From: Paraburkholderia sp.
Lineage (GTDB): Bacteria; Pseudomonadota; Gammaproteobacteria; Burkholderiales; Burkholderiaceae
Length of the DNA stretch: 52,613 bases
Direction of reading: 5' to 3'
Assembly: GCA_004322045.1 (NCBI GenBank)
Contig: SCRN01000035.1
Location: 1-52,613 of the forward strand
Position 1 is the stretch's first letter. Each line of letters starts with the position of its first letter. Of this stretch, positions 39,632-49,128 are shown piece after piece. The notes below the pieces were generated by a model. That model searched no databases, had not been told where the DNA came from, and saw only the letters and a program-made list of their open reading frames with translations. A program made the translations under genes and the position numbers.

Positions 39632-41416
39632 ATGAGCATGGATCACAACAAGAGAGATTTTTCCGCCAACGCGCGCTTGCCCGGCATCTGCGCGCTCGCT
39701 GCCGTCATTGGCGTGCTAGGCACGATCGCGGCCGTCGCGCTGCTCAAGCTCATCTACTTGTTCACGAACGTGTTCTTTTTCGGCACGTTCTCGTTCGCGA
39801 ACCATTCGCCCGCAGATAACCACCTCGGTATCTGGGTCGTGCTCATCCCCGCGCTCGGCGGCCTCATCGTGGGCTTGATTGCCCGCTTCGGCTCCGACAA
39901 GATTCGTGGCCACGGCATTCCCGAAGCGATCGAAGCGATCTTGTTCGGCAAGAGCCGCATGTCGCCGAAAGTCGCCGTGCTCAAACCCCTTTCTTCCGGC
40001 ATCGTCATCGGCAGCGGCGGGCCGTTCGGCGCTGAAGGCCCCATCATCATGACGGGCGGTGCACTCGGCTCGTTGCTCGCGCAATGCGTCAAGGTGACGG
40101 CGGCAGAGCGTAAAACGCTGCTCGTGGCGGGTGCAGCGGCCGGCATGACGGCCGTGTTCGGCACGCCTGTCGCTGCAGTGCTGCTGGCCGTCGAACTGCT
40201 GCTATTCGAATGGCGCCCTCGCAGCTTTCTACCCGTGGCGCTGGCATGCGCCGTGGCGGGTTTCCTGCGCGCCATCTGGTTCGGCGTAGGGCCGTTGTTT
40301 CCGCTCGAGACCGCACCACCCTCAGCCATCTCGCTCGTCTCCTGCCTGATCCTCGGCGTGGCGAGCGGCGCGCTCGCTTCCGGGTTGTCGGTGGCGCTCT
40401 ACGCGACCGAAGACCTGTTCGCCAAATTGCCGCTGCATTGGATGTGGTGGCCTGCGATCGGCGGGCTCGCGGTCGGCCTGGGCGGGTTGATCGAGCCGCG
40501 CGTGCTCGGTGTCGGCTACGACGTGATCGGCGATCTCCTGCATCAACATCTCGCGGTCAAAATCGCTATCGCGATCCTCGTGGTGAAGGCGATCATTTGG
40601 GTCATCGCATTGGGCTCCGGCACCTCGGGCGGCGTGCTCGCCCCGCTGCTCATGCTCGGGGCCGGCCTCGGTATCGTGATGGGACCGCTGCTTCCCGGTC
40701 ATGAAGCAGCGTTGTGGCCTCTCGTGGGGATGGCCGCCACGCTCGGCGCCACCCTCGGCGCGCCGCTCACCGCCATCGTTTTCGCCTTCGGGCTCACACA
40801 CGACAGCAACGCGCTCTTGCCGTTGTTGGCCGCAACGCTCGTTGCGCACGGCTTCACCACCGTCGTTATGCGCCGCTCGATCATGACGGAGAAGATCGCA
40901 CGGCGCGGGTATCACATCTATCGCGAATACGGCGTCGATCCGCTCGAACGGCATCACGTCGACGAGGTCATGACACGCGACGTGAAAACGATCGATGCGC
41001 GCTTACCCGTGCGCGAAGCGCTGGCTTCGTTCTTTGGCCCGAGCCAGAGTCATCGCGCCTACCCGGTCGTGCGCGGCGATCGGCTTGTCGGGGTTGCCGA
41101 TCGCGAAACGCTCGTGGCGTTGACCGACGCGGAAAACGGCGTCGGCCGCGACATGACGCTTGGCGACGCGCTCACAGCTAACACGCCTGTCGTTGCGCTG
41201 CCGGGCGAAACCTGCCGGCTCGTCGCAGCGCGGCTTGCCGTGCAAGGCCTCGAGCGCGTACCGGTCGTGCTCGATCGCGAATCGATGAAACTGACGGGCA
41301 TCGTCTCGCGCAGCGATCTCGTCAAACCCGCGCGTCTGCACTTCGAAGAAGAACAGAAGCGCGAGCGATTCCGACGCGTTGCCTGGCGGCCCGCGAAACG
41401 CCGTCGGCCGGCGTAG
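39632..41416 (+). CDS. ClC-family chloride channel/transporter with CBS domains (ClC-2)
   Basis: A 594-aa paralogue of the protein at 9986-11860. It has the same ClC signatures (RGHGIPEAIEAI, GSGGPFGAEGP with gating Glu, GTSGGVLAP) and two C-terminal CBS motifs (VDEVMTRDVKTIDARLPVREAL...; LPGETCRLVAARLAVQGLERVPVVLD). The start could be GTG 39611, directly after the marR stop, ATG 39632 or ATG 39638; I chose 39632. It is cotranscribed with marR. The two copies are very similar through the pore and diverge more in the CBS part and at the ends, which suggests duplication within the lineage or related uptake. Confidence 0.9.
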   Translation: MSMDHNKRDFSANARLPGICALAAVIGVLGTIAAVALLKLIYLFTNVFFFGTFSFANHSPADNHLGIWVVLIPALGGLIVGLIARFGSDKIRGHGIPEAIEAILFGKSRMSPKVAVLKPLSSGIVIGSGGPFGAEGPIIMTGGALGSLLAQCVKVTAAERKTLLVAGAAAGMTAVFGTPVAAVLLAVELLLFEWRPRSFLPVALACAVAGFLRAIWFGVGPLFPLETAPPSAISLVSCLILGVASGALASGLSVALYATEDLFAKLPLHWMWWPAIGGLAVGLGGLIEPRVLGVGYDVIGDLLHQHLAVKIAIAILVVKAIIWVIALGSGTSGGVLAPLLMLGAGLGIVMGPLLPGHEAALWPLVGMAATLGATLGAPLTAIVFAFGLTHDSNALLPLLAATLVAHGFTTVVMRRSIMTEKIARRGYHIYREYGVDPLERHHVDEVMTRDVKTIDARLPVREALASFFGPSQSHRAYPVVRGDRLVGVADRETLVALTDAENGVGRDMTLGDALTANTPVVALPGETCRLVAARLAVQGLERVPVVLDRESMKLTGIVSRSDLVKPARLHFEEEQKRERFRRVAWRPAKRRRPA

Positions 41417-41426
41417 CGCTCGATTA

Positions 41427-41453
41427 TGCGGGCGTCCCCGCGCGTTGCCCGCA
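41427..41453 (+). terminator. Stem-loop after ClC-2
   Basis: TGCGGGC pairs with GCCCGCA (7 bp) around a 13-base loop that is itself GC-rich, 10 bp after the ClC-2 stop. There is no T-run. Confidence 0.4.
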
Positions 41454-41887
41454 CTAGGTAGTTACCACGCTGTCACTCGCGCCTGCGCTCATCTACCATT
41501 CTTCATAACAATGGATGAACAGAAAATACGGGGGGCGCTTCGATAGCGCCGGCGCAGGGAGCGGTGCACGCTTTCGCGAATAAAAGTCGAACGAAAAGCG
41601 GTGGGCAGTTCGCCCCCGCACATTCGCGACGGGACGGCGAGCACGAGAATATGCTCACGTAGAACGGTATCGATGGCAATACGCCGCTCCACGTGAATTT
41701 ACGATCGTGAGCGTCAATGGCGTCTGCACAAAATGAGAACGAGCGAGCGGGGATACCGGCTGAATACTCGGCACGAATAAGATTGCACGCAGGATCGGTG
41801 CGCGCAATTCCCAAAAAACTAGGACGAGTGATTCAGCCGGTTTCGCAACGCTACGCAGTGCGGCGGCGCCAAACGGGGAGGCGTGGC
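41454..41887. other. Intergenic stretch, no convincing gene
   Basis: About 430 bp without a credible coding frame on either strand. It is AT-richer around 41500-41520 and 41690-41800, where promoters could lie. No repeat or RNA was recognised. Confidence 0.35.
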
Positions 41888-42211
41888 ATGGACATCCTGG
41901 AGTTGGCCCGGCAGGCAGGATTGCAGGTGCTGCTCGATGCGCGCATCGGCAGCCAAACCTATCACAGCGTTTCCGGTTCGTTGCCGGCATTGCAGCGCTT
42001 TGCGGACGCAATCGAAGCGCAGGCGCGAGAAGGATCGGCTGCGCTGCGAGATTCGCTCAGATGTCATGCGCCGCCCGCGCGTCCCGCGGCGTCGACACGG
42101 CTGCGCAAGGGCGCGCGGTGGCTACCTATGCGTCGCCGGCCTAGCGGCCGCCGGCTCCAGCCGGCAAGCTCGCAGCCGAACGCCGTTTCGCGGCATGCCC
42201 GAGCCACATGA
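41888..42211 (+). CDS. Small hypothetical protein overlapping the permease 3' end
   Basis: A 107-codon frame with GGGGAGG 7 bases before the ATG. The first ~57 residues, MDILELARQAGLQVLLDARIGSQTYHSVSGSLPALQRFADAIEAQAREGSAA, look like a real small alpha/beta protein. From there the chain becomes Arg/Pro-rich and runs 71 bp into the antisense of the permease gene, as if the natural stop was lost by a frameshift. I do not recognise a named family. Confidence 0.5.
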   Translation: MDILELARQAGLQVLLDARIGSQTYHSVSGSLPALQRFADAIEAQAREGSAALRDSLRCHAPPARPAASTRLRKGARWLPMRRRPSGRRLQPASSQPNAVSRHARAT

Positions 42212-43538
42212 CGAAAAGCCACAGCGGCACGAGCCATACTGCAACAGACAGCCCCGGCGTCAACGCGAGAATGCCGAGCACGATCGCCATGAACGCGAGG
42301 CAAACCCAATTGGCGAACGGGAATGCAATCGATTTGAACACGAGTTGCTGGCCTGCCGCGACCATCGCCCTGCGCGCCTTCAAATGCGTGAGGCTGATCA
42401 GCGCCCAATTGATGACGAGCGCCGCGACCACGAGCGCCATCAGAATGTCCAACGCGCGCGCGGGAATCAGATAGTCCACGATGACGCAAGCAAACGTGGC
42501 GAGCGCCGACAGGCCGATGGCGATATACGGCACGCCACGGCGATCGACCTTGAGCAGCGCTCGCGGTGCGTTGCCCTGCTCCGCCAAGCCATACAGCATC
42601 CGGCTATTGGCATAGACCGAACTGTTGTAGACGGAAAGCGCAGCTGTCAGGACGACGAGATTGAGGATGTTGGCCGTCAGCCCCGCGCCGATCTGCGAAA
42701 AAATCATGACGAACGGGCTCCCGCCTTGGACCACCTCGTTCCATGGATGCAGCGCGAGCAGCACGACGAGCGAGCCGATATAAAAAATCAGAATGCGATA
42801 GAGCACCTGATTGACGGCTTTCGGAATCGTGCGGGCCGGATCGTCGGCTTCGGCGGCCGTGATGCCGATCAGTTCGAGGCCGCCGAACGAGAACATGATG
42901 ACGGCCAGCGTCATGAACAAGCCTTTGAAGCCATGCGGAAAGAATCCACCGTAGCGCCACAGATTCGAAATCGATGCCTGCGGTCCCCCGCGCCCGCTTT
43001 CGAGCAAATAGGCGCCGAACACGATCATGCCGATGACGGCCGCCACCTTGATGAGCGCAAACCAGAACTCGGTTTCTCCATATGCTTTGACGTTCGCCAA
43101 ATTGATCGCATTGATGGCGCCGAAGCACACGAGCGCCGACACCCAAGTGGGAACGGCCGGCCACCAAAAGTGAACGTATGTGCCGACGGCGGTGAGCTCC
43201 GCCATGCTGACGAGCACGTACAACACCCAATAGTTCCAGCCGGCGAGGAAGCCGGGGAAGTCGCCCCAATACTTGTATGCGAAATGGCTGAACGAGCCCG
43301 CCACCGGCTCCTGCGCGACCATCTCGCCGAGTTGGCGCATGATCATGAAGGCGATGAGACCGCCGATCGCGTAGCCGAGTATCATCGACGGCCCCGCCGC
43401 CTTCAGCACGCTTGCCGACCCGAGGAAGAGGCCGGTTCCGATCGCGCCGCCAAGCGCGATCAGTTGGATATGGCGATTTTTTAGCCCGCGCTGTAAACCC
43501 CGCTGTAAACCATCGTGCTGCTGCGTGTGACGCGTCAA
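42141..43538 (-). CDS. Amino-acid permease (APC superfamily)
   Basis: A 465-aa inner-membrane transporter with 12 hydrophobic segments. The AroP/GabP/CycA-type signature is clear: GLKNRHIQLIALGGAIGTGLFLGSASVLKAAGPSMILGYAIGGLIAFMIMRQLGEMVAQEPVAGSFSHFAYKYWG, and later MFSFGGLELIGITAAEADDPARTIPKAVNQVLYRI. I chose the TTG at 43536-43538 because AGGAGG lies 8 bases upstream; an ATG 23 codons further up lacks a ribosome site. The substrate is a neutral, aromatic or GABA-like amino acid and cannot be fixed from sequence alone. Confidence 0.88.
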   Translation of the reverse strand: MTRHTQQHDGLQRGLQRGLKNRHIQLIALGGAIGTGLFLGSASVLKAAGPSMILGYAIGGLIAFMIMRQLGEMVAQEPVAGSFSHFAYKYWGDFPGFLAGWNYWVLYVLVSMAELTAVGTYVHFWWPAVPTWVSALVCFGAINAINLANVKAYGETEFWFALIKVAAVIGMIVFGAYLLESGRGGPQASISNLWRYGGFFPHGFKGLFMTLAVIMFSFGGLELIGITAAEADDPARTIPKAVNQVLYRILIFYIGSLVVLLALHPWNEVVQGGSPFVMIFSQIGAGLTANILNLVVLTAALSVYNSSVYANSRMLYGLAEQGNAPRALLKVDRRGVPYIAIGLSALATFACVIVDYLIPARALDILMALVVAALVINWALISLTHLKARRAMVAAGQQLVFKSIAFPFANWVCLAFMAIVLGILALTPGLSVAVWLVPLWLFVMWLGHAAKRRSAASLPAGAGGR

Positions 43539-43646
43539 AACAACCCTCCTCTGCTGATCGGATCTATCTACAGGCGTGGCGCCGATCGACCGCGATCGAC
43601 CGGACAAAACCCAACATTATAGCTAGTCCGACTCGAAGCCTCGGCC

Positions 43647-44102
43647 CTACTCTGGCTCCCCATTGCGCAGCAACAGCAACGGGACGGTCGTATCGTGCAG
43701 CAAAGATTCGGCTACGCTGCCGGCAAACAGACGGCGAATGCCGCTGCGCCCATGGGAATACATGACGACGAGATCGGCGTCGAATTCGTCGATCGCGCGT
43801 GCCAGCACTGCCGCGAGGCTCTCCCCGTACGCGTCGACGGCGCGAACGCTGCCTTGATCGGCCAACGCCGCCAAGCGCTCGCGCGCTTCGCCCAGCACGC
43901 TCGTGGCCGTTTCGCTCGACGTGTCGCGCACCGGTATTTGCTCGGCGAAGCCGGCCGAGACATCGACGACTCGCGTCGGGTGCTCGAGCACGTACACGGC
44001 TTGCAATTGCGCCCCTGCGAGCTGCGCGAGCTTGATCGCTTCGTCCATCGCACGGCGTGCACCCTCGCTGCCGTCGACGGGAACCAGAATCCGCTTGTAC
44101 AT
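43647..44102 (-). CDS. Universal stress protein (UspA family)
   Basis: A 151-aa cytoplasmic Usp. It starts MYKRILVPVDGSEGARRAMDEAIKLA and ends with the ATP-loop region VVMYSHGRSGIRRLFAGSVAESLLHDTTVPLLLLR. This matches the G-2x-G-9x-G(S/T) motif except that the first Gly is Tyr. The ATG at 44102 has GGAG 7 bases upstream. It lies between the permease and the ferredoxin reductase-like gene, all on the minus strand but with gaps of ~110 bp. Confidence 0.9.
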   Translation of the reverse strand: MYKRILVPVDGSEGARRAMDEAIKLAQLAGAQLQAVYVLEHPTRVVDVSAGFAEQIPVRDTSSETATSVLGEARERLAALADQGSVRAVDAYGESLAAVLARAIDEFDADLVVMYSHGRSGIRRLFAGSVAESLLHDTTVPLLLLRNGEPE

Positions 44103-44211
44103 GGCATTCTCCATGACTTGCGCCGCGCACGAACCGGCGCGCGACTGTCTCGAAACCGTTCGCACCCCAAGCAGTATCGTAGCGTTACTACCGTTCGATT
44201 GCCTGCCGAGC

Positions 44212-45288
44212 TTACGAATGGACCCCCTCTGCCGCCTGCGAGCCGAGAATGCGCTCGGACAACGTGGCGTCGTAGCTCGAATGCACATGCACTCGCTTTT
44301 TATCCGGATACGCATAGCTATAAGCCTTGCGCAACGCGAGCGACGCCTCGTGAAACCCGGACAAGATGAGCTTCTGCTTATTCGGATAGACGGCGATATC
44401 GCCGACGGCGAAGATACCGGGCGCCGATGTCTCGTAGTAGGACGTATCGACGGCCACGCGACCCGCCCGTACGTCGAGGCCCCAATCGGCGATCGGCCCT
44501 AAATCGGCCACGAGGCCATACAGCGCGATGAGATGATCGGCCTCGATCGCCGTCGCGCCGCCGATTGTTTTCACGTCGATGGACTGCAACGCGCCGTCCG
44601 GAGCATTGAGCGCCGCGATGGTCCCGATTACGATATCGAGTTCACGGGCCGCCGCAGCGCGTTTGACCTCTTGCACGGTCGCCTCGGCCGCGCGGAATGC
44701 ATCGCGCCGATGCACGAGCGTGATGTGCCTCGCGTGACCGCGCAGCGCCAACGCCCAGTCGAGCGCGGAGTCACCACCGCCGGCGACGACCACGCGGGTA
44801 TCGTCGAACATCGCGCGCTTGCGCACTGCGTAATGAACGTGCCCGCCTTCGAGCGCCTGCGCTTCGGGCAATCCTACGCGCTGCGGCACGAACGCTCCAT
44901 TGCCCGCCGCCAGCATGACGGCGGCCGTATCGAAAATGAGCCCGCGATCGGTTGCAACGCGCCAGCGCTGCGTCTGCTCCTGGCGCTCGACCTTCGTGAC
45001 GCGCTGCCCCAGATGAATCGGCGGGGCGAACGGCTTGCACTGTTCGGTGAGACGTTCGACCAACTGCCGCGCCGTACATACCGGCACGGCCGGAATGTCG
45101 AAGATCGGCTTTTCCGGATAGAGCTCGATGCACTGGCCGCCCGCTTCCTCGAGCGCATCGACGATATGGCAGGACAGCCCCAGGACGCCGGCTTCGAACG
45201 CTGCAAAGAGCCCGACAGGTCCTGCGCCGATGATAACCACGTCCGTGCGTAGCACGCTCTCGTTGCCCGATGCCGCTTCTTCGCCCAC
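44212..45288 (-). CDS. Ferredoxin/flavodoxin-NADP+ reductase, thioredoxin-reductase-like
   Basis: A 358-aa FAD/NAD(P)H flavoprotein. The FAD motif reads VVIIGAGPVGLFAAFEAG, the NADPH motif VVVAGGGDSALDWALAL, and the C-terminal FAD motif GIFAVGDIAVYPNKQKLILSGFHEASLALRKAYSYA. It lacks the CxxC of thioredoxin reductase, as in YumC-type ferredoxin-NADP reductases. I chose the GTG at 45288 because GAGGAA lies 5 bases upstream. It could supply reduced ferredoxin to one of the iron-sulfur systems in the window, but nothing links it to one. Confidence 0.88.
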   Translation of the reverse strand: MGEEAASGNESVLRTDVVIIGAGPVGLFAAFEAGVLGLSCHIVDALEEAGGQCIELYPEKPIFDIPAVPVCTARQLVERLTEQCKPFAPPIHLGQRVTKVERQEQTQRWRVATDRGLIFDTAAVMLAAGNGAFVPQRVGLPEAQALEGGHVHYAVRKRAMFDDTRVVVAGGGDSALDWALALRGHARHITLVHRRDAFRAAEATVQEVKRAAAARELDIVIGTIAALNAPDGALQSIDVKTIGGATAIEADHLIALYGLVADLGPIADWGLDVRAGRVAVDTSYYETSAPGIFAVGDIAVYPNKQKLILSGFHEASLALRKAYSYAYPDKKRVHVHSSYDATLSERILGSQAAEGVHS

Positions 45289-45493
45289 GGTGGTTCCTCG
45301 ATGATGTCGATGGCCGATGCAATAACCCTGCATCGCGCGTGCATGCGTGCGTGAGATCGTTCGACGCGACACGCATGACAAGAACCAGTATAGGGAGAAC
45401 CCGGAGATCTCGCCGCAGTGGCCCGCCGGCGAGTAGGGGGAAGCGACGCGAATGCACGACAGCCGCCGCGGCCGATCGCCGCGGCAAGCACAC

Positions 45494-45526
45494 AAAAAAA
45501 GCGCCGCGACAAGCGCGGCGCTTTTT
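45494..45526. terminator. Bidirectional intrinsic terminator after the porin gene
   Basis: GCGCCGCG (45500-45507) pairs with CGCGGCGC (45513-45520) around a 5-base loop, flanked by A6 on one side and T6 on the other. It is a strong rho-independent terminator for the leftward porin transcript and works in both directions. Confidence 0.9.
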
Positions 45527-45552
45527 TGCGCAACTAGACCAGCAGGGCTGGC

Positions 45553-46704
45553 TTAGAAGCGGTGACGCAGACCAACCGTAGCAGCCGTTTGGTTGTCCGA
45601 CGAGCTGAGCGACCCGAAAGAGCCGGTGTAGACCGAAGCCACGCCAGCGCTGCTTGCGTGTTGGTACACAACCTGAGTGTAGACGTCGGTACGCTTGGAC
45701 AGCGCGTAGTCAGCTTGCGCGCCGATCTGGTGGAAGCGAATGCCCGAATCGACACCGGCCACCGACGCACGGAGGTTCGAGAACGTGTAGGCGACGCCGA
45801 GACCCAAAGCCGGGGTCAGGTTGTACTTCGCATTCACTTCGTAGTTGTCTTGACGCAGCGTCAGCGGGATGCTCTGAGCGTTGTCCAGACGTGCTTGCGT
45901 CCATACCGCGCCAACTTGCGCCGGGCCGAACGCGTAGCTTGCGCCGACGCCGTACGTGCGCTGACGGACGTTGCCGATCGACGCCGGCACGCCACCGTTC
46001 AGGACCGTCGCCACGCCATTGCCGAGCAAGCCGAGGTTCGAGCCGTCCGACGCGCCGGTGTTGCCCGCGATCGGGTTGTTTTGCTGCGAGTACGCCGCGC
46101 CAACGTTCAGGCCTTGGAACTTGTAAGCCGCACCGAGGCTGTATTCCCGGTTGTTCGCGAAGGCGCCGGCTTGGTTCGAGAAGCCGTACGTGCCGCCGAA
46201 CGTGAAGCCTGCGTAGTTCGCGCTCGTGAACTTGACCGAGTTGTTGACCGAGGAGCCGCCGTTCGTGTTCAGGTTGTCGAAGTTGCCGTAGTGGGCAAAC
46301 GACGTACCGCCCCAGCTACCCGTGGCGCTCAACGGTGCCAGGAAGTCTTGCGCGGCGTCGTATTGACGACCGAGCGTGACCGTGCCGTAGTTGCTCGACA
46401 GGCCAACGAACGATTGACGGTTGAACTCGCTGCCCGTGTTGGCGAAGCGGCCGCTGTTCAGGTTGAAACCGCTTTCCAGGGTGAAGATTGCCTTCAGGCC
46501 GTTGCCGAGGTCTTCAGAGCCCTTCAGGCCGAAGCGGCTTTGATTGATGCCACCCGACGTTTGTTGCCAGTTGGACTTGCCACCGACGTTGCTGGTGTAC
46601 GAAAGGCCTGCATCAACCAGACCATACAGCGTGACGCTGCTTTGAGCGTGTGCGGCGACTGCGAAAGAGGCGGAAACCGCTGCGACGACCAGGGTTTTTT
46701 TCAT
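45553..46704 (-). CDS. Gram-negative trimeric porin (Burkholderia type)
   Basis: A 383-aa outer-membrane protein: signal peptide MKKTLVVAAVSASFAVAAHA, mature start QSSVTLYGLVDAGLSYTSN, and the closing beta strand TAATVGLRHRF with C-terminal Phe for BAM recognition. Inside are the usual porin pieces GSEDLGNGLKAIFTLESGFNLNSG, NRQSFVGLSSNYGTVTLGRQYD and many short amphipathic strands. It forms a general diffusion pore. A strong terminator follows. The upstream region carries CTAGG-type palindromes shared with the gene at 16451. Confidence 0.95.
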   Translation of the reverse strand: MKKTLVVAAVSASFAVAAHAQSSVTLYGLVDAGLSYTSNVGGKSNWQQTSGGINQSRFGLKGSEDLGNGLKAIFTLESGFNLNSGRFANTGSEFNRQSFVGLSSNYGTVTLGRQYDAAQDFLAPLSATGSWGGTSFAHYGNFDNLNTNGGSSVNNSVKFTSANYAGFTFGGTYGFSNQAGAFANNREYSLGAAYKFQGLNVGAAYSQQNNPIAGNTGASDGSNLGLLGNGVATVLNGGVPASIGNVRQRTYGVGASYAFGPAQVGAVWTQARLDNAQSIPLTLRQDNYEVNAKYNLTPALGLGVAYTFSNLRASVAGVDSGIRFHQIGAQADYALSKRTDVYTQVVYQHASSAGVASVYTGSFGSLSSSDNQTAATVGLRHRF

Positions 46705-46840
46705 TAGAGAAGTCCCTTTTATAAAACTGGCTCACTGCCAGACTTCGGAATGGACGGGTTTGCGGCCGGCGCCGCGATAGCAGCGGCCGCGTAATCGAAA
46801 CGATTAAGGCCGTCCGATGAGCGCCGAGTCTACGTGTTGA

Positions 46841-46918
46841 CCCTAGCTAGGGTATACGTGGGCCACACAACAGGCTTTTGCGGAAAATGAAACAATCAAT
46901 CTAGGATAAACCCCTAGG
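46841..46918 (-). promoter_or_regulatory. CTAGG-type palindromes upstream of the porin
   Basis: CCCTAGCTAGGG (46841-46852) is a perfect 12-bp palindrome. CTAGGATAAACCCCTAG (46901-46917) is an imperfect one that shares GGATAAACCC with the motif at 16414-16423. They lie 137-214 bp upstream of the porin start, so the porin leader is long or the sites belong to a distant promoter. Confidence 0.45.
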
Positions 46919-47114
46919 TTATTGTTTTTGAACACATTTATTTTGTGGTAGTCGCGTTCTATGCACGGCGCGTTGGAAGCTATCCAACCAGGTTGTGAGT
47001 TGCAAATTCACAACGTTTTTCATCGGCGCGTCATTTTCCCGATGCAGCGCCCGCGCGTGTTTCGAGCCAGCGCGAAGCTTTCGCGAAGGCGGATGACGAT
47101 AAAAACCCGGGGAG

Positions 47115-47152
47115 AAAAAAAGACGGCCCGACGGCGAGACGCCGAACGGGCC
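47115..47152 (-). terminator. Intrinsic terminator for the leftward hypothetical gene
   Basis: GGCCCG (47125-47130) pairs with CGGGCC (47147-47152), with an inner CGGCG/CGCCG stem. On the minus strand it is followed by T7 (47121-47115). It lies about 115 bp past the stop of the gene at 47267-47620. The remaining sequence 46919-47266 shows no gene. Confidence 0.8.
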
Positions 47153-47266
47153 TAGGAGGGTTGGCCTCGAGATAGCCAAGGCCGACTATACCTAATCGAA
47201 ATTCGCCGCGGGCGCTTCGTAACGAACGGTAAAACATTCGGTGCAACGTCCGCGCGGCGCGTTGGC

Positions 47267-47620
47267 TCACCGGCGAAAGACGCTGTTTTCGGCGCGGACA
47301 GCTTTCTTTTCGACTGCCTGCAGACGCCAGACCCCATCGGTCCGAAGCTGCTTGCCGGATGACCATTGCGCGCCGCCTTGTGCCGCGGTCGGACAATTGC
47401 ATTCGACGTGCAACCCGCTCAACGTGCATAGCGGCTGCTCGTTCGTCGGTGCGCAGAGCTTGGTCACGCCGCCCTCGTCGCGCAATTCGCCCCAAGGCGG
47501 CAGATCGATCCCCTCATGCGACTCTCTGGACCACACGCGCTCTTCCGTATCGAGCCAAAGCACCGCGTAATCGTGATTGACCGTAGGATCGGAACCGTTG
47601 ATCAAAATCGTCAGACGCAT
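47267..47620 (-). CDS. Conserved-looking hypothetical protein, 117 aa
   Basis: A 117-aa cytoplasmic protein: MRLTILINGSDPTVNHDYAVLWLDTEERVWSRESHEGIDLPPWGELRDEGGVTKLCAPTNEQPLCTLSGLHVECNC... then a basic tail. There is no signal peptide or membrane segment. Three cysteines lie in the central part, two of them as CNC. An in-frame start 5 codons upstream is possible; the ATG at 47620 is preceded by a weak AAAGCAG. It ends in a region followed by a good terminator, which supports a real single-gene unit. I do not know the family's function. Confidence 0.65.
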   Translation of the reverse strand: MRLTILINGSDPTVNHDYAVLWLDTEERVWSRESHEGIDLPPWGELRDEGGVTKLCAPTNEQPLCTLSGLHVECNCPTAAQGGAQWSSGKQLRTDGVWRLQAVEKKAVRAENSVFRR

Positions 47621-48013
47621 CTGCTTTACTCCCAAGGTGTTCGCCGAGACATAAAGTCTATGCCGCGGCGTCTCGAATTCAAGGCGAGGAAACGTCGCGG
47701 ACCGATCGGCTCCCCCCGCAATAAGGGACAGATTTCCTAAGATTTACAAAGCTTTATGCGCATAAATGTATTTGTCGCAAACATCCAAGACCGTCCAACG
47801 GCAATTCATTAGGATTCCTAACAAAATGCAGAAAATGCGGCGCCGCTACGGAGCGTCACGCACGAGGCGCGACCTGCCCACACACTTCAATGTCCGCCCG
47901 TTCTGCCTGATAACCAAATCGATAAATGTTGGTTGGCTCGTCCTGCGGTGGCTGCCTACACTGGGCTCGCTGAACTTCTTAGCTTCCAGTAAACCGCCGC
48001 CCGGATCTTCCCA
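47621..48013. promoter_or_regulatory. ssu upstream region with three palindromic elements
   Basis: It holds TTTATGCGCATAAA (47753-47766, perfect 14-bp palindrome), TTAGGA-T-TCCTAA (47809-47821, perfect) and a further TTCCTAA (47734-47740). These are candidates for CysB/SsuR-type (LysR) control of the alkanesulfonate operon. The region is AT-rich (47730-47830), as expected for a promoter. No convincing gene is present. Confidence 0.45.
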
Positions 48014-48979
48014 ATGACTCACACCTTAAAACGACACGGCGCGATCGTCGCACTCTTCGTCTTCGCCGCCCTCGTGCTGTTGGTCTTTCATCTTCCCGCC
48101 CACGCCACCGAAACCGCGATTCGCATCGGTTGGCAAAAAGGCAGCGATCTGTCCGTGATCAAGGCAAGAGGGGACTTCCAACATAGCCTCGAACAGCATG
48201 CGATCTCGGTTCGATGGATCGAATTTCCCGCCGGGCCGCAAATGCTCGAAGCGCTCAACATCGGCGGCATCGATCTCGGCGTCGTGGGGGAAACACCCCC
48301 CATCTTCGCGCAAGCCGCAAGCACGAACCTTCTCTACGTGAGCGTCGAGCCCCCTGCACCCGAGGGGGAAGCGCTCCTCGTGCCGAAGTCATCGAAAATC
48401 AATTCGCTCGGCGATCTCAAGGGCAAGCGAATCGCACTGAACCGGGGCTCGAACGTCCACTACCTGCTCGTGCGGCTGTTGGAGAAGGCGCATCTGAACT
48501 ACGACGACGTCAAGGTTTCCTATTTGACGCCGCCCGATGCGTTCGCCGCATTCCAGAACGGTGACGTCGACGCTTGGGTCATATGGGAGCCCTACGCGAG
48601 CGCTGCGACTGCACGATTGGGCGCACGCGTGCTTGCCGACGCGCGCGGCGGCGTCGCAAACAATCATCAGTTCTATATCGCGTCGCGCAGCTTTGCACAG
48701 GCCCAACCGCAGATACTGAAATTCGTGCTCGCGCGAATCAACGAGGAAAGCCTGTGGATCGGTAGCCATCGTAAGATGGCGGCGCAGATCATCGCCCCGC
48801 AGATCGATCTGCCGGTCGACGTGGCCGAGCGCGCGCTCAACCACTCGTCATACGGTGTGGCCCCGCTCGATGCCCATGTCGTAGCCAATCAGCAACGTAT
48901 CGCCGATACGTTCTTCCGCCTCAAGCTCATCCCGAAGCAGATCGACGTCGCGTCGGCGGTCTGGAATCCCGCGCGCTGA
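48014..48979 (+). CDS. ssuA: Alkanesulfonate ABC transporter, periplasmic binding protein
   Basis: A 321-aa periplasmic protein with a signal peptide (residues ~1-32, ...[19 protein letters not shown]). It then has the SsuA/TauA fold: [67 protein letters not shown] and [25 protein letters not shown]. It captures aliphatic sulfonates for uptake as a sulfur source. It is the first gene of the operon; 149 bp separate it from ssuD. Confidence 0.92.
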   Translation: MTHTLKRHGAIVALFVFAALVLLVFHLPAHATETAIRIGWQKGSDLSVIKARGDFQHSLEQHAISVRWIEFPAGPQMLEALNIGGIDLGVVGETPPIFAQAASTNLLYVSVEPPAPEGEALLVPKSSKINSLGDLKGKRIALNRGSNVHYLLVRLLEKAHLNYDDVKVSYLTPPDAFAAFQNGDVDAWVIWEPYASAATARLGARVLADARGGVANNHQFYIASRSFAQAQPQILKFVLARINEESLWIGSHRKMAAQIIAPQIDLPVDVAERALNHSSYGVAPLDAHVVANQQRIADTFFRLKLIPKQIDVASAVWNPAR

Positions 48980-49128
48980 ACGGACGGGCTGCGAAGCGCG
49001 GCCTCTTCGCGCGCGGTGGAAATCAAAGCAGAAACCGTTGGTTCCGATACTCGAGCACGGCACATACACTGCGACGCCTAGATCTCATTCGATCGACATT
49101 TCGAGTAGTCCAATTTGCAGGAGCATCG

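Noticed and set aside
41883-43484. Long plus-strand frame (533 codons) opposite the permease
   Set aside because: The composition (R/H/D/E-rich, no domain) is that of an antisense shadow; the minus-strand permease is clearly real.
47766-48017. Short plus-strand gene ahead of ssuA
   Set aside because: It lies over the palindromic promoter region, has no ribosome site and an implausible composition.
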